DNA from: Mycoplasma haemofelis str. Langford 1
Lineage (GTDB): Bacteria > Bacillota_I > Bacilli_A > Mycoplasmatales > Mycoplasmoidaceae
Reading direction: 5' to 3'
Assembly: GCF_000200735.1 (NCBI RefSeq)
Contig: NC_014970.1
Coordinates: forward strand, 1,054,001-1,118,000
DNA: 64,000 nucleotides
Positions within the stretch are counted from its first letter, which is position 1, and every line of letters starts with the position of its first letter. The notes under the pieces are model-generated. The model saw nothing but the letters and a program-made list of their open reading frames with translations, had not been told where the DNA came from and searched no databases. Below are positions 35,617 to 45,555 of the stretch, piece after piece. The position numbers were made by a program, and so were the translations under genes.

Positions 35617-36927
35617 TTAAATTTTTCTTTTATAAATTACAGTTATCGGCGTAATTGCGTATTGGAAGGCCTTCCGGAGCTGATTCTCTACTAATCTAGA
35701 ATATGAAAAATGTAATAAGTTGGGATCATTACAAAGGATTAGAAAAGTAGGAATATGGGCCTTAATTTGAGAAACAGAATACATCTTTAACTTCCGACCC
35801 TTTACGGTTGGGACTGAGAATAAGGAGGTGATTTTATATAGAAAGAGATTTAGATTCTTATCTCCTATAACTCTGGTACGTTCAGACTCTATCTCCTGCA
35901 GCTTATCGAAGATTAAAGGGAGCTTATCTCCATACTTTGCACTCACAAAGATCACTGGAGCCCATTTCAAAAAGGGAAATCTCTTTCTTAAGGCAGTCTC
36001 CAAATAGCTCCTGTTGGAGTGCGTCCTTTCAACTAAGTCCCATTTATTGGCAACTATAAGAGTGGGTATATTGGCCTTAAATATCAATCCTCCAACCCTT
36101 TCATCAAGCTCCGAGAGATCTTCAGAAATATCCAACATAAATATAAGAGTGTTAGCCCTAGCTATGGCTTTCTGAGCCCTCAATACAGAATACTTCTCCT
36201 TCTCATCCACCCTCATCTGAGAGTGTCTCTTTATTCCGGGGGTATCAATAAGGGTATAGCGCTTCCCGTTAAAAGAGAAATCTAAATCAATTGCATCACG
36301 GGTGGTTCCGGCCACTTCTGAAACCAATACCCTTTCTCTCTTTAGTAAAGAATTAACTAAAGAGGACTTCCCAACATTCGGTCTTCCAATAATTGCTATC
36401 TTAAGCCTCTCCCCCTCCTCTTCAAATATCTCCTCTTCTCCTAAATGGCTAACTATGGAAGTGAGAAGGTTACCTGTATTTATCCCATGTTCAGCAGAGA
36501 TAACTATTCCCTCCCCAAAGCCTAATTTCAAATGACTTTGAACATCAGCTCCCTTTACATCACACTTATTCACAACAACTAAAACGTTGGGAGCCCTATT
36601 CTTCTTTAAAGTCTTCGCTATTTGAAAATCATCTGCATCTATTCCATCCTTTGCAGAAGTTAAGAAGAGTATTAAATCAGCTTCCTTAAGAGCTATCTCC
36701 GTCTGCCTATTTATCTCCTGCTGAAAAGAATAATTGTCAAGTGTATATCCTCCTGTATCGGTAAGTAAGAAGGATCTATGAAGTCAAGAACACTCTAAAG
36801 TAATACGATCTCTAGTTACTCCTGGTTCCGAAAATACTACCGCGTGTCTTTCCCCTACTAACCTATTAAAAAGTTGTGACTTACCTACGTTAGGTTTACC
36901 AATTATTACTACGTTCTTTAAAGGCAA
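35617..36927 (-). CDS. der: GTPase Der (EngA)
   Basis: Tandem GTPase for 50S assembly (436 residues). Seen: G1 [12 protein letters not shown] and DTGG in the first domain, with NKCD; G1 [20 protein letters not shown] and NKWD in the second; then a C-terminal KH-like domain with [13 protein letters not shown]. The start is TTG 36927. One or more UGA codons in the first domain are Trp. Length is typical. Confidence 0.95.
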
Positions 36928-36945
36928 TGATTAAGCCTAACGTAA

Positions 36946-37152
36946 TTACTCTTCAGATTTCTTTTTCTTAAGTGCTAACTTAGCTCTATTAAATGATATC
37001 TTTATTAAAGCCTTCCTAAACTCCTTGATTCCCTTTTTGGACGGTTTGCAAGATTCTAGAGCCTCTTTTAACTTCTTTTTGTACTCTTTTGAATCAAGAG
37101 CCTTTACGGTTCAAGATAGATGAAAGAAGAGTATATCGAACTTTTCTGACAT
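36946..37152 (-). CDS. Small basic protein (68 aa), unrecognised
   Basis: From ATG 37152 to TAA 36946 with one UGA Trp (HLSWTVKALD). It is rich in Lys (KKKLKEAL, KALIKISFNRAKLALKKKK). No motif was recognised. The basic helix pattern would suit RNA or ribosome contact, and it sits directly upstream of the ribosome-assembly GTPase der and behind the LicA-like kinase. It could also be an early-stage remnant. No signal peptide. Confidence 0.5.
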
Positions 37153-37171
37153 GAGCCTTCCAGTGAAAATT

Positions 37172-37996
37172 TTAATGACTTCTTACTCCTAAATCACCAA
37201 TATTTTTCAAAACATAAAATCTATACCTCTCCAATTGGGAAAACAAACGCTTTCTATATACCTTTATAGACTCAGATTCTTCTAGAACGAAGCTTAACTG
37301 AAGAGAATACATAGTAGCCATAAAGCAGTACTTAAATAGCCGACTTAGGGAAAGATCGGCAAGAGTGGCCAAGTGCTTAATATGTCACATATCCAAGTCC
37401 GATTCCTTAATGAAGTTGCCGTAATCCCAATAGGGAGAATTGATCCTTCCCCACTCAAAGTCTATGATGGAAAGGGATTTCTTATCTTTGTTATAAATAA
37501 GATTTCCTAAAGATATATCGTTGTGACACAGTGTGTGCTTGTGATTCTCATTCTGCTTAACTAGCTTTAAATAAATATCAAGATCCTCCTCGCTAAAGTT
37601 GTCCTTAGTCTGTTCATAAAACTCAAGATCGTCATGCAATAAAACTAGGCAATTAAAGGGACTACTATGAATCTTCCTGATTTCTGAAACTAGTAACTCC
37701 AGATACTGCTTATCTATATCAAGCCTATTAGTAGGGTCTCCATCCAGCCATCTTCATACACTATCACCCGATTCTTCATCATAGAAGAGATAGTTATCAT
37801 TCTTTGTGAGCTTCAAAATAGCAAGCTCATTCTTTCTGGAAATGAAGTGATTATTGTCGCCTATCCTAACTTTAAATTCCTCGTTATCTTGAGTGGTGAG
37901 TTTGTATGTCCTATTTGAATATCCCTGATAAACCCTAAAAACAGACTTAATATCCTTTCGATTTAAAGCTTTAATAAATAGCTCTTCCGCCTCCAC
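37172..37996 (-). CDS. LicA/choline-kinase-like phosphotransferase
   Basis: 274 residues with UGA Trp in several places. APH/ChoK fold: a beta-rich lobe with VYQGYSNRTYKL, catalytic loop LCHNDISLGNLIY near residue 158 (HxDxxxxN), and the metal motif IIDFEWGRINSPYWD near residue 178. It could phosphorylate choline, ethanolamine or a thiamine-like alcohol. The start is GTG 37996, sharing bases with the stop of the atpC-like gene. No downstream pathway gene (such as a cytidylyltransferase) is visible here. Confidence 0.8.
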
Positions 37997-38247
37997 TATT
38001 TAAACTTCACCGATGAACCATAAATGCTACATCTATTATTAGACATAGTCAATCACCCTTCCTTTAAATTCAAAAACACCTTCTTCTGAGACTTCTCAAA
38101 AACTACCACCTCTCCGTCTGCAAGCTGCTCCATAACCGAGGAATAATTCCTATTTATGATCATCAAACCATCAGGTCTCTTTATCTTCACCTTAACAACA
38201 TCATTTTCATAAACGACCCCCCCAATAGTGAGAATCTTAAGTTTCAT
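37996..38247 (-). CDS. atpC: ATP synthase epsilon-like beta-sandwich protein
   Basis: 83 residues with one UGA Trp (KEGWLTMSNN). The N-terminal pattern LKILTIGGVVYENDVVKVKI (hydrophobic, then GxxY, V-x-V) and the later LADGEVVVFEKSQKKVFLNLKEGWLTM match the beta-sandwich of the F1 epsilon subunit, including the Gly-Phe/Trp at the end of the domain. The C-terminal two-helix hairpin (about 45 residues) is absent. It is not next to any other atp gene but lies between tatD and the LicA-like kinase. The family call is an inference from the pattern. Confidence 0.6.
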
Positions 38248-38989
38248 TTAATTTAAAAAAATCTCGAAAGTTAGAGAGCAATCGCTCCCTACACTCTTCA
38301 AAGTTTATACCTTGCGCCTTAGATAGGGATTCAATTATATCTTTCACCCTTTCAGAATCCTCGCTTAGATAAGGGGCATCCGTTTCTACCAAAAATCGGG
38401 AAAGATCCACAGACCCCAAAATTCCTGCAGTCTTATTACCTTCCCTGAAGATAAGGGGGGATATGGATAGCATTCATCTTCTTGGGAGGGATAAGAATCT
38501 ATTAGCTAATTCCAAATCCCCATCGTAACAATGGATAACTCCAAATCAATTAATATCCTGAAGAAGAGATAGAGCCTCTTCGGAGGCATTTCTCAAATGA
38601 AGCATCACCGGAAGATTTAACCTCTTGGCTAATTCACATTGGGCAAGAAACCATCTTTTCTGATTTTCAAATACCTCCTCTTTTGAGAATCTATAGAAAT
38701 CTAGACCAATCTCTCCAATTGCCAACACTTTGGGATTATCCCTTATCTTGCTCTCAAGAAATCCAATAGTGGATTCCAAATCTAATCCATCTATCTCGAG
38801 TGGGTGTATCCCAGCAGTCACATAAACATTATTATGCTCCTTAGACTGAGAGAGCGCTATTTCTAAATCCTCCAAATTGGTGGAAACAACATTGAATATT
38901 CAATCCCTATAAAGCTCTTTGCGTTCCTTTAATCAAAACTTAAGACGTTCAGAATTTAAATGTACGTGAGAATCAAAGAATTTAAACAT
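38237..38989 (-). CDS. tatD: TatD-family metal-dependent DNase
   Basis: TIM-barrel metal hydrolase (250 residues). Seen: DSHVHLN at the N-terminus (metal His-x-His), AGIHPLE, AIGEIGLDFYR, VMLHLRNA, FGVIHCYDGD and a late VETDAPYLSED. These are the metal ligands of the TatD family in order. Several UGA codons are Trp. It overlaps atpC by 11 bp and mnmE by one base (TAATG). Confidence 0.93.
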
Positions 38990-40284
38990 TACTTCCCGAT
39001 GCAAAAATTATCAAATAGATAATTTATCTTCTCAAAGCTATCCTGCTGTAACCCTACAATTCTGCAAAGATGATCATGTGCAAAGTTTAGATGTTCTGCT
39101 ATTAAATCCAGAGATAAAGCTCCCAACGATTTCTCCAGCTCTAAGCAACTATTATTTAAGTGATTTATACCTTCCTGAGATTTTACCCCCACAGAGGAAT
39201 AATTCTCTTTCAGGTGATTTCTAAGCAATCTTAAGAATTCAGAGATCTCTGAATTCTTAACGGAAATGCAATTGCTCTCCCTAGTGTGGGGAAATAAATC
39301 GGATTTAGTAAAGATAGTTATTACCGACTTACCCCCAAATTCCCCAACTAACTCTTTAAGATTCTTCTTATCCTCCAATGAAACTAAATGCACCAATAAA
39401 TCTGCATCCCGTATTGCATCCTTACTCCTTCGAATGGATTCATTAGTTAAGAAATCATCCACTTCATATATTCCTGCCGTATCCACCAAAGTTAATAGAT
39501 AGTCATCAAATTGATAATCCACTTCCACAGTATCACGAGTAGTTCCCGCTTCTGGGGAAACAATGATCTTATCCTTACCTATTAAATGATTTATCAGCGA
39601 GGACTTACCAGCATTTGGTCTTCCCACTAAAACAACTCTGAAACCCGATAGCTTTTGCTTCTTGGAGGATTCTAGGAAGAATAAGAGCTTTGAATGTAGA
39701 GAACTGATTCTCTCCTGAATATCCCCTATAAATTTAGAATCCTCCACCTCTATATCCGGAGGATAATCTATATTCATTTCACATTCAGAACGAATGGAAG
39801 AGAGCTCTTCTATAAAGGAGTGTATTAATTTAGAGGTAGCTCCCTTTATCTCCTCAACAAAGGAATAAATCTCTCCTTCCGAATTAGCGGCAAATAAATT
39901 TCCAATACTGATAGCTTGATTCAGATCTATCTTATTATTAAGAAAAGCTCTCTTAGTAAACTCCCCCCTCTTGGCATGAACGGCCCCATTCTTCAGAATC
40001 TCCTCAATTATTAATTTGGATATTAAGCTATTTCCGTGACAGCTAATCTCTATGCAATCCTCCCCCGTATAAGAGTGTGGGGCATAGAACTTGGATAGTA
40101 CTACTTGATCTATTAACTTATTATTCCTAGACTTAAGAAAGGTAACTTGTATCCTGTCTTCTGTTCTTAGTACGGGATTAATAGATATCCTATTTAATAT
40201 CTCAAAGGCTTCAGATCCCGATACTCTAATTACATGAAGTGCCCCTATCCCTGGGGGGGTAGCTAAAGCGACAATAGTTGACAC
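38989..40284 (-). CDS. mnmE: tRNA modification GTPase MnmE
   Basis: Works with MnmG at wobble uridines (431 residues, no UGA). Seen: N-terminal formyl-binding domain IVALATPPGIGALHVIRVSG, helical region, GTPase with GRPNAGKSSLIN, DTAGIYEVDD and FTKSDLF (the usual NKxD is TKSD), and the catalytic C-terminal CIGK. The start is GTG 40284, directly after the hypothetical gene stop. mnmG is not in the window. Confidence 0.95.
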   Translation of the reverse strand: MSTIVALATPPGIGALHVIRVSGSEAFEILNRISINPVLRTEDRIQVTFLKSRNNKLIDQVVLSKFYAPHSYTGEDCIEISCHGNSLISKLIIEEILKNGAVHAKRGEFTKRAFLNNKIDLNQAISIGNLFAANSEGEIYSFVEEIKGATSKLIHSFIEELSSIRSECEMNIDYPPDIEVEDSKFIGDIQERISSLHSKLLFFLESSKKQKLSGFRVVLVGRPNAGKSSLINHLIGKDKIIVSPEAGTTRDTVEVDYQFDDYLLTLVDTAGIYEVDDFLTNESIRRSKDAIRDADLLVHLVSLEDKKNLKELVGEFGGKSVITIFTKSDLFPHTRESNCISVKNSEISEFLRLLRNHLKENYSSVGVKSQEGINHLNNSCLELEKSLGALSLDLIAEHLNFAHDHLCRIVGLQQDSFEKINYLFDNFCIGK

Positions 40285-40926
40285 CTAGCTATTAAGATTC
40301 ACGAAGAAGGAGAAAATTACGTATTCAGACTTATTTCCAAACATCTCAAATACCTTATTCTTCCAATCCCAAGTATTATCCACCAACTCCATCACTTTAG
40401 AGCTATCCTTAGGCACTTCCTTCTTATATATCCTATTTATCTTCAAAACTATATCCAACAGAGTTAAGTACTTATCTAAGTCTATATCCTGATTTAGCTC
40501 CTTAGCCTTTCTATAAACAATGGAATAGAGATACTGATCGTGGAAGTTATCTTTTAAATCACTACAGGCTCTAGTAATAAGCTCCCTATTATTAACTATC
40601 TCATTCTTATCTAGAAGGTATCTAATAGCACAGAGAATGAAGGAATTATTATGCTTGGAGGAGAAGATGTCGAAATAGGATTTTCAATCAAAGTCAAAAT
40701 TCCTCTCCCCCTTTCTTTTGCACATGAAGGAAGAGGAGATAAATATAAAGGAAGCTAGAATGAGTATCTCATCTTCATATTCTCCAAAGATTAAAGAGGA
40801 TAAATTCCCACCTTTGAACTTAGACTTCCCAAAGCAATAACTCATCTCCCCCCGAATGGATCGGCGCATCGATAGAAAGTAACACGCCTTAACAAAGAGA
40901 ATTTTGAAAAACCTAGTTAGTCCCAA
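40285..40926 (-). CDS. Hypothetical protein (213 aa)
   Basis: Not recognised. One or two UGA codons are Trp (FDFDWKSYFD, NTWDWKNK). It has a hydrophobic N-terminus (RFFKILFVKACYFLSM), then a Gly/Ser loop (KSKFKGGNLSSLIFG) and a second hydrophobic stretch (DEILILASFIFISSSFM, about residues 51-67), followed by a charged, helical C-terminal half. The start is probably TTG 40926, with AAGGGA upstream. It overlaps the rbgA end by 10 bp and abuts mnmE, so it is embedded in an operon of assembly GTPases. It may be a membrane-associated protein. Confidence 0.72.
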
Positions 40927-41705
40927 GATACGTCCCTTATTCCGCCGTTCCTAAGGAGAAACAAAAATTTCTCCTCGGCTCTTTCTAGATCAAAAGTACC
41001 CCCTCTATTCTTGAAGTTATACCGCTTTGCAAGTAACTCTATAAAGGATAAATAGCTATCGGCAGAAAGCTCATCCATCGAATTTGGATACTTATCCTTT
41101 AAATATCAAAAAGTAATTTCTAATATCTCCGAGTACTCCTTGAAATTAGAAGGAACGGCATTTATAACAATGAGCTTTCAAAGCAACTCGGGAGATATAT
41201 CCTGATAGAAGAAGATCCCAGGAGAATCAAAGAGTCATAAGTTATCTCCAAGATAATACTGGGTAATCTTTCTAGTAATTCCGGGAGTATTAGCGGCCTT
41301 AGATATTTTCTTATTCTTAAGTAGATTAATAAGTGTGGACTTCCCGGTATTGGGCATTCCAACTACTAGTATCTTAAAGTGAGGATTTAAATATCCCGAT
41401 TCCTGAAGTCTATTTCTCTCCTCTTGTAAAGCCTTCTTTATTAAATGAAGAATTCGATTTCTATTGCTCTGAATTTTGAAATTAAAGGAATTCTCTAGTC
41501 CTTCGGAGCTTGCTAAATCGGACTTACTAAATATATCTAGTATCTTAGACTTAGAAAATATCCTAGATATATAAAGATTTAAATTGCTGGTCTTACTAGC
41601 CCTAGCATCAACGACATTTATGACTAAGTCTACCTCCTTCTTGAACCTATTTAAATTAGAGATGGCGTGTTTGACGTGGGATGGTAGCTCTAGTTTAATT
41701 TTCAT
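40917..41705 (-). CDS. rbgA: Ribosome assembly GTPase RbgA (YlqF)
   Basis: Circularly permuted GTPase for 50S maturation (262 residues). The order of motifs is permuted: SKSD (G4) near residue 60 precedes GMPNTGKSTLI (G1) near residue 118 and DSPGIFF (G3). Seen also: NTPGITRK between them. Three or so UGA codons are Trp (DNLWLFDSPG, LLWKL). It overlaps purA by 11 bp at its start and the hypothetical gene by 10 bp at its end. Confidence 0.92.
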
Positions 41706-42945
41706 TCATACGAACTAAGGTATCCTCTCTACTTCTTCCGTAGGAGATTATAGTTACCGGAACTCCAACAAAGTCCTCTATATACTTTACGAAGTTCTTG
41801 AACTCCTCGGAGAAGTCGGAATATCTCTTTATGGAAGAGTAATCCTCCTTCCATCCCTTAAAAGACTTGTATACAGGAATAGGCTCCTTTGAAGAGTACT
41901 CATATGAGTTACATACCTTCACTTCCCCCAAATTATTCAAAACATCCACTAAAGTCAGAACTATCTCTGTAATCCCTGAAATAGTAACTACGTACTTCAG
42001 TGCCACTAAATCTAGTCATCCTATCTTTCTCGGTCTCCCAGTTACAGATCCGAACTCATTCCCTACTTTCCTGATATATCCAGAAAGATCTTGATCGTGG
42101 ATCTCAGTAATAAACTCACCATTTCCGACCCTACTACTATAGGCCTTCACAACCCCCACTATCCTTTTAAAATGCCTAAAGGATAGGGAAGTCCCAGAAA
42201 TTAAAGATCCAGTAATATTTGAAGAAGTAACAAATGGATAAGTTCCCAAGTCCAGATCTAGCATCAGACCTTGACTTCCTTCAAATAGAAATCTCTTGCC
42301 TTTAGATAGCTCCCCATATATTCAATGGTAAGAATCCACTAAGTAGGGTTTTATCTTCTGTCCATATTCAAAGTATTTCTTGGTCTCAACTTCTAAATCA
42401 AATGTGGGATGTCCATAACTCTTGAAAAGGACGTTGTATATCTTTAAATTCAGATCTATCTTCTCACGAAGGGAATCGTAATCCAGAAGATCTTTAACTC
42501 TAATTCCTAATCTTAGAGCCTTATTGGAATAAGTGGGGCCAATACCTCTATTGGTAGTTCCTATTGCTTGAGAGCCTCGTAAGTTCTCAAGGAATTTATC
42601 ATAAGCTATATTTCAATCACAAATAACATGGGCGTGATCAGAGATGAAGAGTCTATCTTTGATTTCAACACATTCACTAAGATCCTGTATTTCCTTAAGA
42701 AGGCTTTCGGGATTTAAAACTACTCCGTGAGCTATAAATGCCTTAGTTTGTAATATTCCGCAGGGAATTAACTGAAATATGTACTTCCTATCCCCTATGC
42801 ATACAGTGTGCCCAGCATTATCCCCACCTTGATAACGTACTACGTAATCAAAGTCTTTAGAGATGTAGTCAACTATCTTAGCCTTTCCTTCGTCTCCAAA
42901 GAAAACACCAAGAACAGAAACAATCTGCCCTTCCCCACAGGACAC
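41695..42945 (-). CDS. purA: Adenylosuccinate synthetase
   Basis: Makes adenylosuccinate from IMP, Asp and GTP (416 residues, at least four UGA Trp codons). Seen: VSVLGVFFGDEGKAKIVD (P-loop-like), RYQGGDNAGHTV, GTTNRGIGPTYSNKA, EGSQGLMLDLDLGTYPFVTSSN and a late GRSREDT. VLGVFFGDEGK varies the usual GAQWGDEGK. It works with the PurB-type protein in the same window. It overlaps rbgA by 11 bp; tuf lies 8 bp upstream. Confidence 0.94.
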
Positions 42946-42953
42946 CGACGAAG

Positions 42954-44138
42954 CTACTCGACGATATCTACAACCGTACCAGCACCAATGGTTTTACCTC
43001 CTTCTCTAATTGAGAACTTAGAACCTTTTTCAATAGCAACCACGTTTATCAACTCAACAAGGATCTTAGCATTATCCCCAGGCATAACCATTTCTGAACC
43101 TTCGGGAAGATCAATAGTCCCGGTAACGTCAGTTGTTCTAAAGTAGAACTGAGGCTTATACCCCTTAGTGAAGGCAGTATGTCTTCCACCCTCTTCCTTC
43201 TTAAGAGCATAAATTTGAGCATGAAACTTCTTATGAGGAGTAATGGACTTAGGTTTAGCTAACACTTGACCACGAGAAACTTCATCCTTGTTAACACCCC
43301 TCAGAAGAACCCCAGCATTGTCACCTGCCAGAACTTCGTCAAGAGGTTTTCTAAACATCTCAATACCGGTAACAACAGCTTTACTTGTTTCTTTAAGCCC
43401 AACAATTTCAACCTCTTCGTTAACCTTAAGAGTACCTCTTTCACAACGACCAGTAACAACAGTACCACGACCTGTAATAGTCAATACGTCCTCAATTGAA
43501 AGAAGGAAAGGTTTATCAACCTCCCTTACAGGTAAAGGAACGTATTCATCCAAGTTGCCAAGAAGATCCTTTATGGATTGAACATACTTCTCGTCACCCT
43601 CTAAAGCCTTAAGAGCGGAACCTCTAACAACAGGAGTTGCAGAACCGTCATAACCATAGGATGTAAGAAGATCCCTAACTTCCATCTCAACCAAGTCTTG
43701 CATTTCAACATCCTCAACCATGTCACACTTGTTTAGGAAAACAACCATTCTTTCAACACCCACTTGTCTTGCAAGAAGAATGTGTTCTCTAGTTTGAGGC
43801 ATGGTACCATCTGTTGCGGAAACAACTAGGATGGCAGCATCAATTTGAGCTGCACCAGTAATCATGTTTTTAATGTAGTCAGAGTGACCTGGACAGTCAA
43901 CGTGGGCATAGTGACGTTTCTCAGTTTCATATTCAACGTGTGAGGTGTTAATAGTAATACCCCTTGCTCTTTCTTCGGGAGCCTTATCAATGGACGCATA
44001 ATCCCTAGCTTCAGCTAAACCTAATTTAGAAGATACAGTACATATAGCCGCAGTAAGAGTAGTCTTACCGTGGTCAATATGACCAATGGTACCTACGTTA
44101 ATATGATCCTTCGAACGATCGAATTTCTCTTTTGACAT
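42954..44138 (-). CDS. tuf: Elongation factor Tu
   Basis: Delivers aminoacyl-tRNA to the ribosome (394 residues, no UGA). Seen: [43 protein letters not shown] and the later barrels ([16 protein letters not shown]). Length is exactly that of EF-Tu. A TATAAT at 44157-44162 lies over the glpK stop codon, so tuf may have its own promoter. Its codon use is more C/T-rich at third positions than its neighbours, as for a highly expressed gene. Confidence 0.98.
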   Translation of the reverse strand: MSKEKFDRSKDHINVGTIGHIDHGKTTLTAAICTVSSKLGLAEARDYASIDKAPEERARGITINTSHVEYETEKRHYAHVDCPGHSDYIKNMITGAAQIDAAILVVSATDGTMPQTREHILLARQVGVERMVVFLNKCDMVEDVEMQDLVEMEVRDLLTSYGYDGSATPVVRGSALKALEGDEKYVQSIKDLLGNLDEYVPLPVREVDKPFLLSIEDVLTITGRGTVVTGRCERGTLKVNEEVEIVGLKETSKAVVTGIEMFRKPLDEVLAGDNAGVLLRGVNKDEVSRGQVLAKPKSITPHKKFHAQIYALKKEEGGRHTAFTKGYKPQFYFRTTDVTGTIDLPEGSEMVMPGDNAKILVELINVVAIEKGSKFSIREGGKTIGAGTVVDIVE

Positions 44139-44156
44139 GAATTTGTTACTTCTTTA

Positions 44157-44162
44157 ATTATA
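44157..44162 (-). promoter_or_regulatory. -10 box upstream of tuf
   Basis: Perfect TATAAT on the minus strand, 18 bases from the tuf ATG, inside the last codons of glpK. TTGAAA lies 19 bases upstream. This would let EF-Tu be expressed independently of glpK. Confidence 0.55.
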
Positions 44163-45555
44163 AAGCTTTTTTTCAACTTCGTTTCAAATCCTTAATAATT
44201 GGATTAATTTCTTGGGGTAATCAAACCCTTCTGAAAGCCCTCATATTCTGCAAATCCTTTAGTTCTCAAAAGTTAACTCCTATTCCTACTAAATAAGCAA
44301 TCCCCATAATACTCTGATTCTCTTGGCTACACTTCATAACGTTTAGGCCACATATAGAAGACTGAACTGAATTTAAATATTCCAAATCAGATACCCTCCC
44401 ATTAACCCAAAGTTCCTTGATATCAATATCTTCCCTAAATAAGGAAAGCATATGATCTACAGCTAAGGCAATACCATTGCACAAGGACTTTAGAAGATTC
44501 TCGGGATCCCCGAGAACTGCATCCTCATTGTGAGACAAGTCTTGATACTCTTTGGAATCCATTAGGAATAAGTTCCCGTTAAATGCCGGTAGCAAGAAGG
44601 AATCTAAATAGGTCTGAGTAGACATTTCGTAATTTCCAATAGACCCCTTCTTTTCAAATTGCTTCATAGCGTTTCCGCAACTGAAAAGGGAAGACTCTAT
44701 GGCATAGGAGGTCTCTCCTTCATCCAACTTCCAAGAAACCGTAGTTAAGGTATTAGGAATCGTCTTTCTTTCGATACCGCAATTAACCAATAGGAAAGCT
44801 CCCGTTCCATAGGTGCAACAAGCTGTTCCTTCTTCTGTCCCTAAGGAAAATAAAGCGGCTTGTTGATCCCCTAAAACCCCAAGAATGGGGATCTTTACTC
44901 CCCTATATTCCCAAGATCCATAGTCGTCCAAAGAGTTCTTTATTTGGGGAAGTATATCTTCGGAAATTTGAAACAACTCAAGCAGCTCTTCAGATCAACA
45001 TAACTTCTCTATATCCATAAGCATAGTTCTGGAAGCATTGCTCACATCTGTGGCAAATACTTGATGGCCAGTTAATTTAAATATCAGTCAGCTATCTATA
45101 GTTCCAATCTTGAAGTGCTGTCCTTGCAAATGACTAAGCAATCACTTTACTTTGGAAGCGGAGAAATAGGGGTGGAAAACTAATCCAGTTGTTTTCCTAA
45201 TGAAATCTTCATGGGGCTTTAGATCTTGAAAGAAATCTAAATTCCTTCTATCCTGCCAAGAAATAGCAGGATAAAGAGGGAGTCCTGTTTCGGGATCTCA
45301 CGCTACAACAGTCTCCCTCTGATTAGAAATTCCTATGCCCTTTACTAGGATAGGATCAATTCCGACAAGAACCTCTTTCATGACCCGAACCTGAGACTTA
45401 AAAATCTCCTCCGGATCTTGCTCCACATGAAAGTCACTCAAATATTGAGTGCCTACAGGAAGAGAGTGTTCTCTAACTACTCTCCCATGATCATCAACTA
45501 AAGCGGCCTTACAGGATGAAGAACTAGCATCTATGGCAAGAATATAACCAGACAC
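44158..45555 (-). CDS. glpK: Glycerol kinase
   Basis: Phosphorylates glycerol to glycerol 3-phosphate (465 residues, several UGA Trp codons). Seen: ILAIDASSSSCKAALVD at the N-terminus (ATP-binding Asp), GISNQRETVVAWD, TDVSNASRTMLMD, GDQQAALFSLG with the catalytic Asp, and YGTGAFLL. The C-terminus is about 35 residues shorter than the usual 500; it ends at TAA 44158 after KSWKKAL. The start GTG 45555 shares bases with the stop of the DHH gene. Confidence 0.93.

Noticed and set aside
43266..43581. Plus-strand open frames opposite tuf
   Set aside because: EF-Tu on the minus strand is certain; these have Ser/Thr-rich antisense composition and no support.
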